This document shows, in pieces, positions 13,063 through 13,424 of a DNA stretch of 13,424 nucleotides. Position 1 is the stretch's first letter. Every line of letters begins with the position of its first letter. Source of the stretch: Pseudonocardiaceae bacterium (lineage in GTDB: Bacteria > Actinomycetota > Actinomycetes > Mycobacteriales > Pseudonocardiaceae); NCBI GenBank assembly GCA_025937115.1, contig JAICSB010000042.1:1-13424 (forward strand). Reading direction: 5' to 3'. The notes under the pieces are model-generated. The model was not told the DNA's origin. It saw only the letters and a list, made by a program, of their open reading frames with translations, and did not search any database. Position numbers and translations under genes: made by a program.

Positions 13063-13424
13063 TCGTGGTCGGTTTCAGGCGCCCACCTCTGCCGTCCGTC
13101 ATGATCGTGGTCCGGGAAGAATCAGCCGCGCATGTGGCAGTTGCCTATTCGCCTTGCCGCTGGCTCTCAAGATCGCCGATACTGAGCGGTAACGGTGCAA
13201 AATCGCACTGCTATCACTCAGTTTCGGCGATCAACAGCCTCTCATCGCGGTTACTTCTTCCCACACCGCGATCATGAGCGATCGGTACCGTCGGCTCTGG
13301 TCGGAGGCGGTCCCGTGGCGTTCATCGGCCTGCGTTGACGGGCGAGGACGTCGGCAGCGCGGTCGGGCGGGGCCTGGTCACTTCATCGTGTCCCTTCATT
13401 AGTCGTTGAGGACCGTCAGGTCGA
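13063..13424. other. Non-coding tail of the window
   Basis: About 360 bases after the MEDS-ATPase stop. Short open frames occur on both strands but none shows a family motif. The stretch contains the 62-bp palindrome at 13171-13232 and a small inverted repeat CGATC/GATCG around 13263-13280. A TAA on the minus strand at 13399-13401, preceded by seven plausible codons (DLTVLND), could be the end of a leftward gene lying beyond the window; too little is visible to call it. Confidence 0.5.
13171..13232. repeat. 62-bp imperfect intergenic palindrome
   Basis: Left arm 13171-13198 and right arm 13205-13232 are 28 bases each with a 6-base loop AAAATC. They match at 22 of 28 positions, including a perfect outer GATCGCCGA/TCGGCGATC, then ACTGAG/CTCAGT, and inner GTGC/GCAC. 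Several mismatches would be G-U pairs in RNA. It begins 109 bp after the MEDS-ATPase stop. Candidate terminator/mRNA end structure, small non-autonomous palindromic element, or large operator. Confidence 0.8.

Noticed and set aside
12987..13277. 96-codon rightward frame overlapping the MEDS-ATPase end
   Set aside because: Overlaps the real gene in another frame, continues through the palindrome, and shows no motif or ribosome site.
13399..13424. C-terminal tail of a leftward gene (DLTVLND then stop)
   Set aside because: Only seven codons are visible, so chance cannot be excluded; mentioned in the tail entry rather than called.

Overview
High-GC actinobacterial chromosome, most likely a mycobacterium or close relative (Mycobacteriales). 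The grounds are the codon bias, the long-chain-type FadE acyl-CoA dehydrogenase, the actinobacterial-type BlaI/M56 pair, an actinobacterial HIDxxR leader peptide in front of a sulfur-type ABC operon, and a MEDS-HATPase regulator. This is inferred from gene content; no marker gene fixes the species.

Layout. 1-5772 is read entirely leftward. It holds the N-terminal 359 residues of an MGDG-synthase-like glycosyltransferase (running off the left edge) with a palindromic operator candidate in its leader; a BlaI-type repressor overlapping an M56 zinc protease; and a tight three-gene operon. That operon encodes a soluble helical protein, a four-TM coiled-coil membrane protein and an OmpA-domain lipoprotein, and I could not assign it to any named system. 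5773-6063 is a divergent spacer with a perfect hairpin and a 41-bp-spaced repeat pair. 6064-6941 is an AbiEi-like/DUF559 nuclease-fold gene with a probable one-base deletion. A second repeat pair, also spaced 41 bp, overlaps its stop codon.

7062-10020 is one rightward unit: a -10 box, an apparently leaderless 27-codon leader ORF, then lipoprotein substrate-binding protein, ATPase and permease of the SsuA/TauA (sulfonate/taurine/nitrate) class. The leader peptide points to sulfur-responsive control. 10035-10097 is an inverted-repeat spacer between convergent genes. 10160-10582 encodes an SsgA-like protein (family known from Streptomyces cell division and sporulation). 10794-11942 encodes a long-chain-type acyl-CoA dehydrogenase, divergent from 12070-13062, a MEDS sensory domain fused to a GHKL ATPase of the anti-sigma type. 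The last 360 bases show no convincing gene but contain a 62-bp imperfect palindrome.

Most notable: the cysteine-type leader ORF on the transporter operon, the four repeats bracketing the broken DUF559 gene, the unassigned envelope-associated operon, and the SsgA-like gene. No rRNA, tRNA, CRISPR array, IS element or phage gene was seen.
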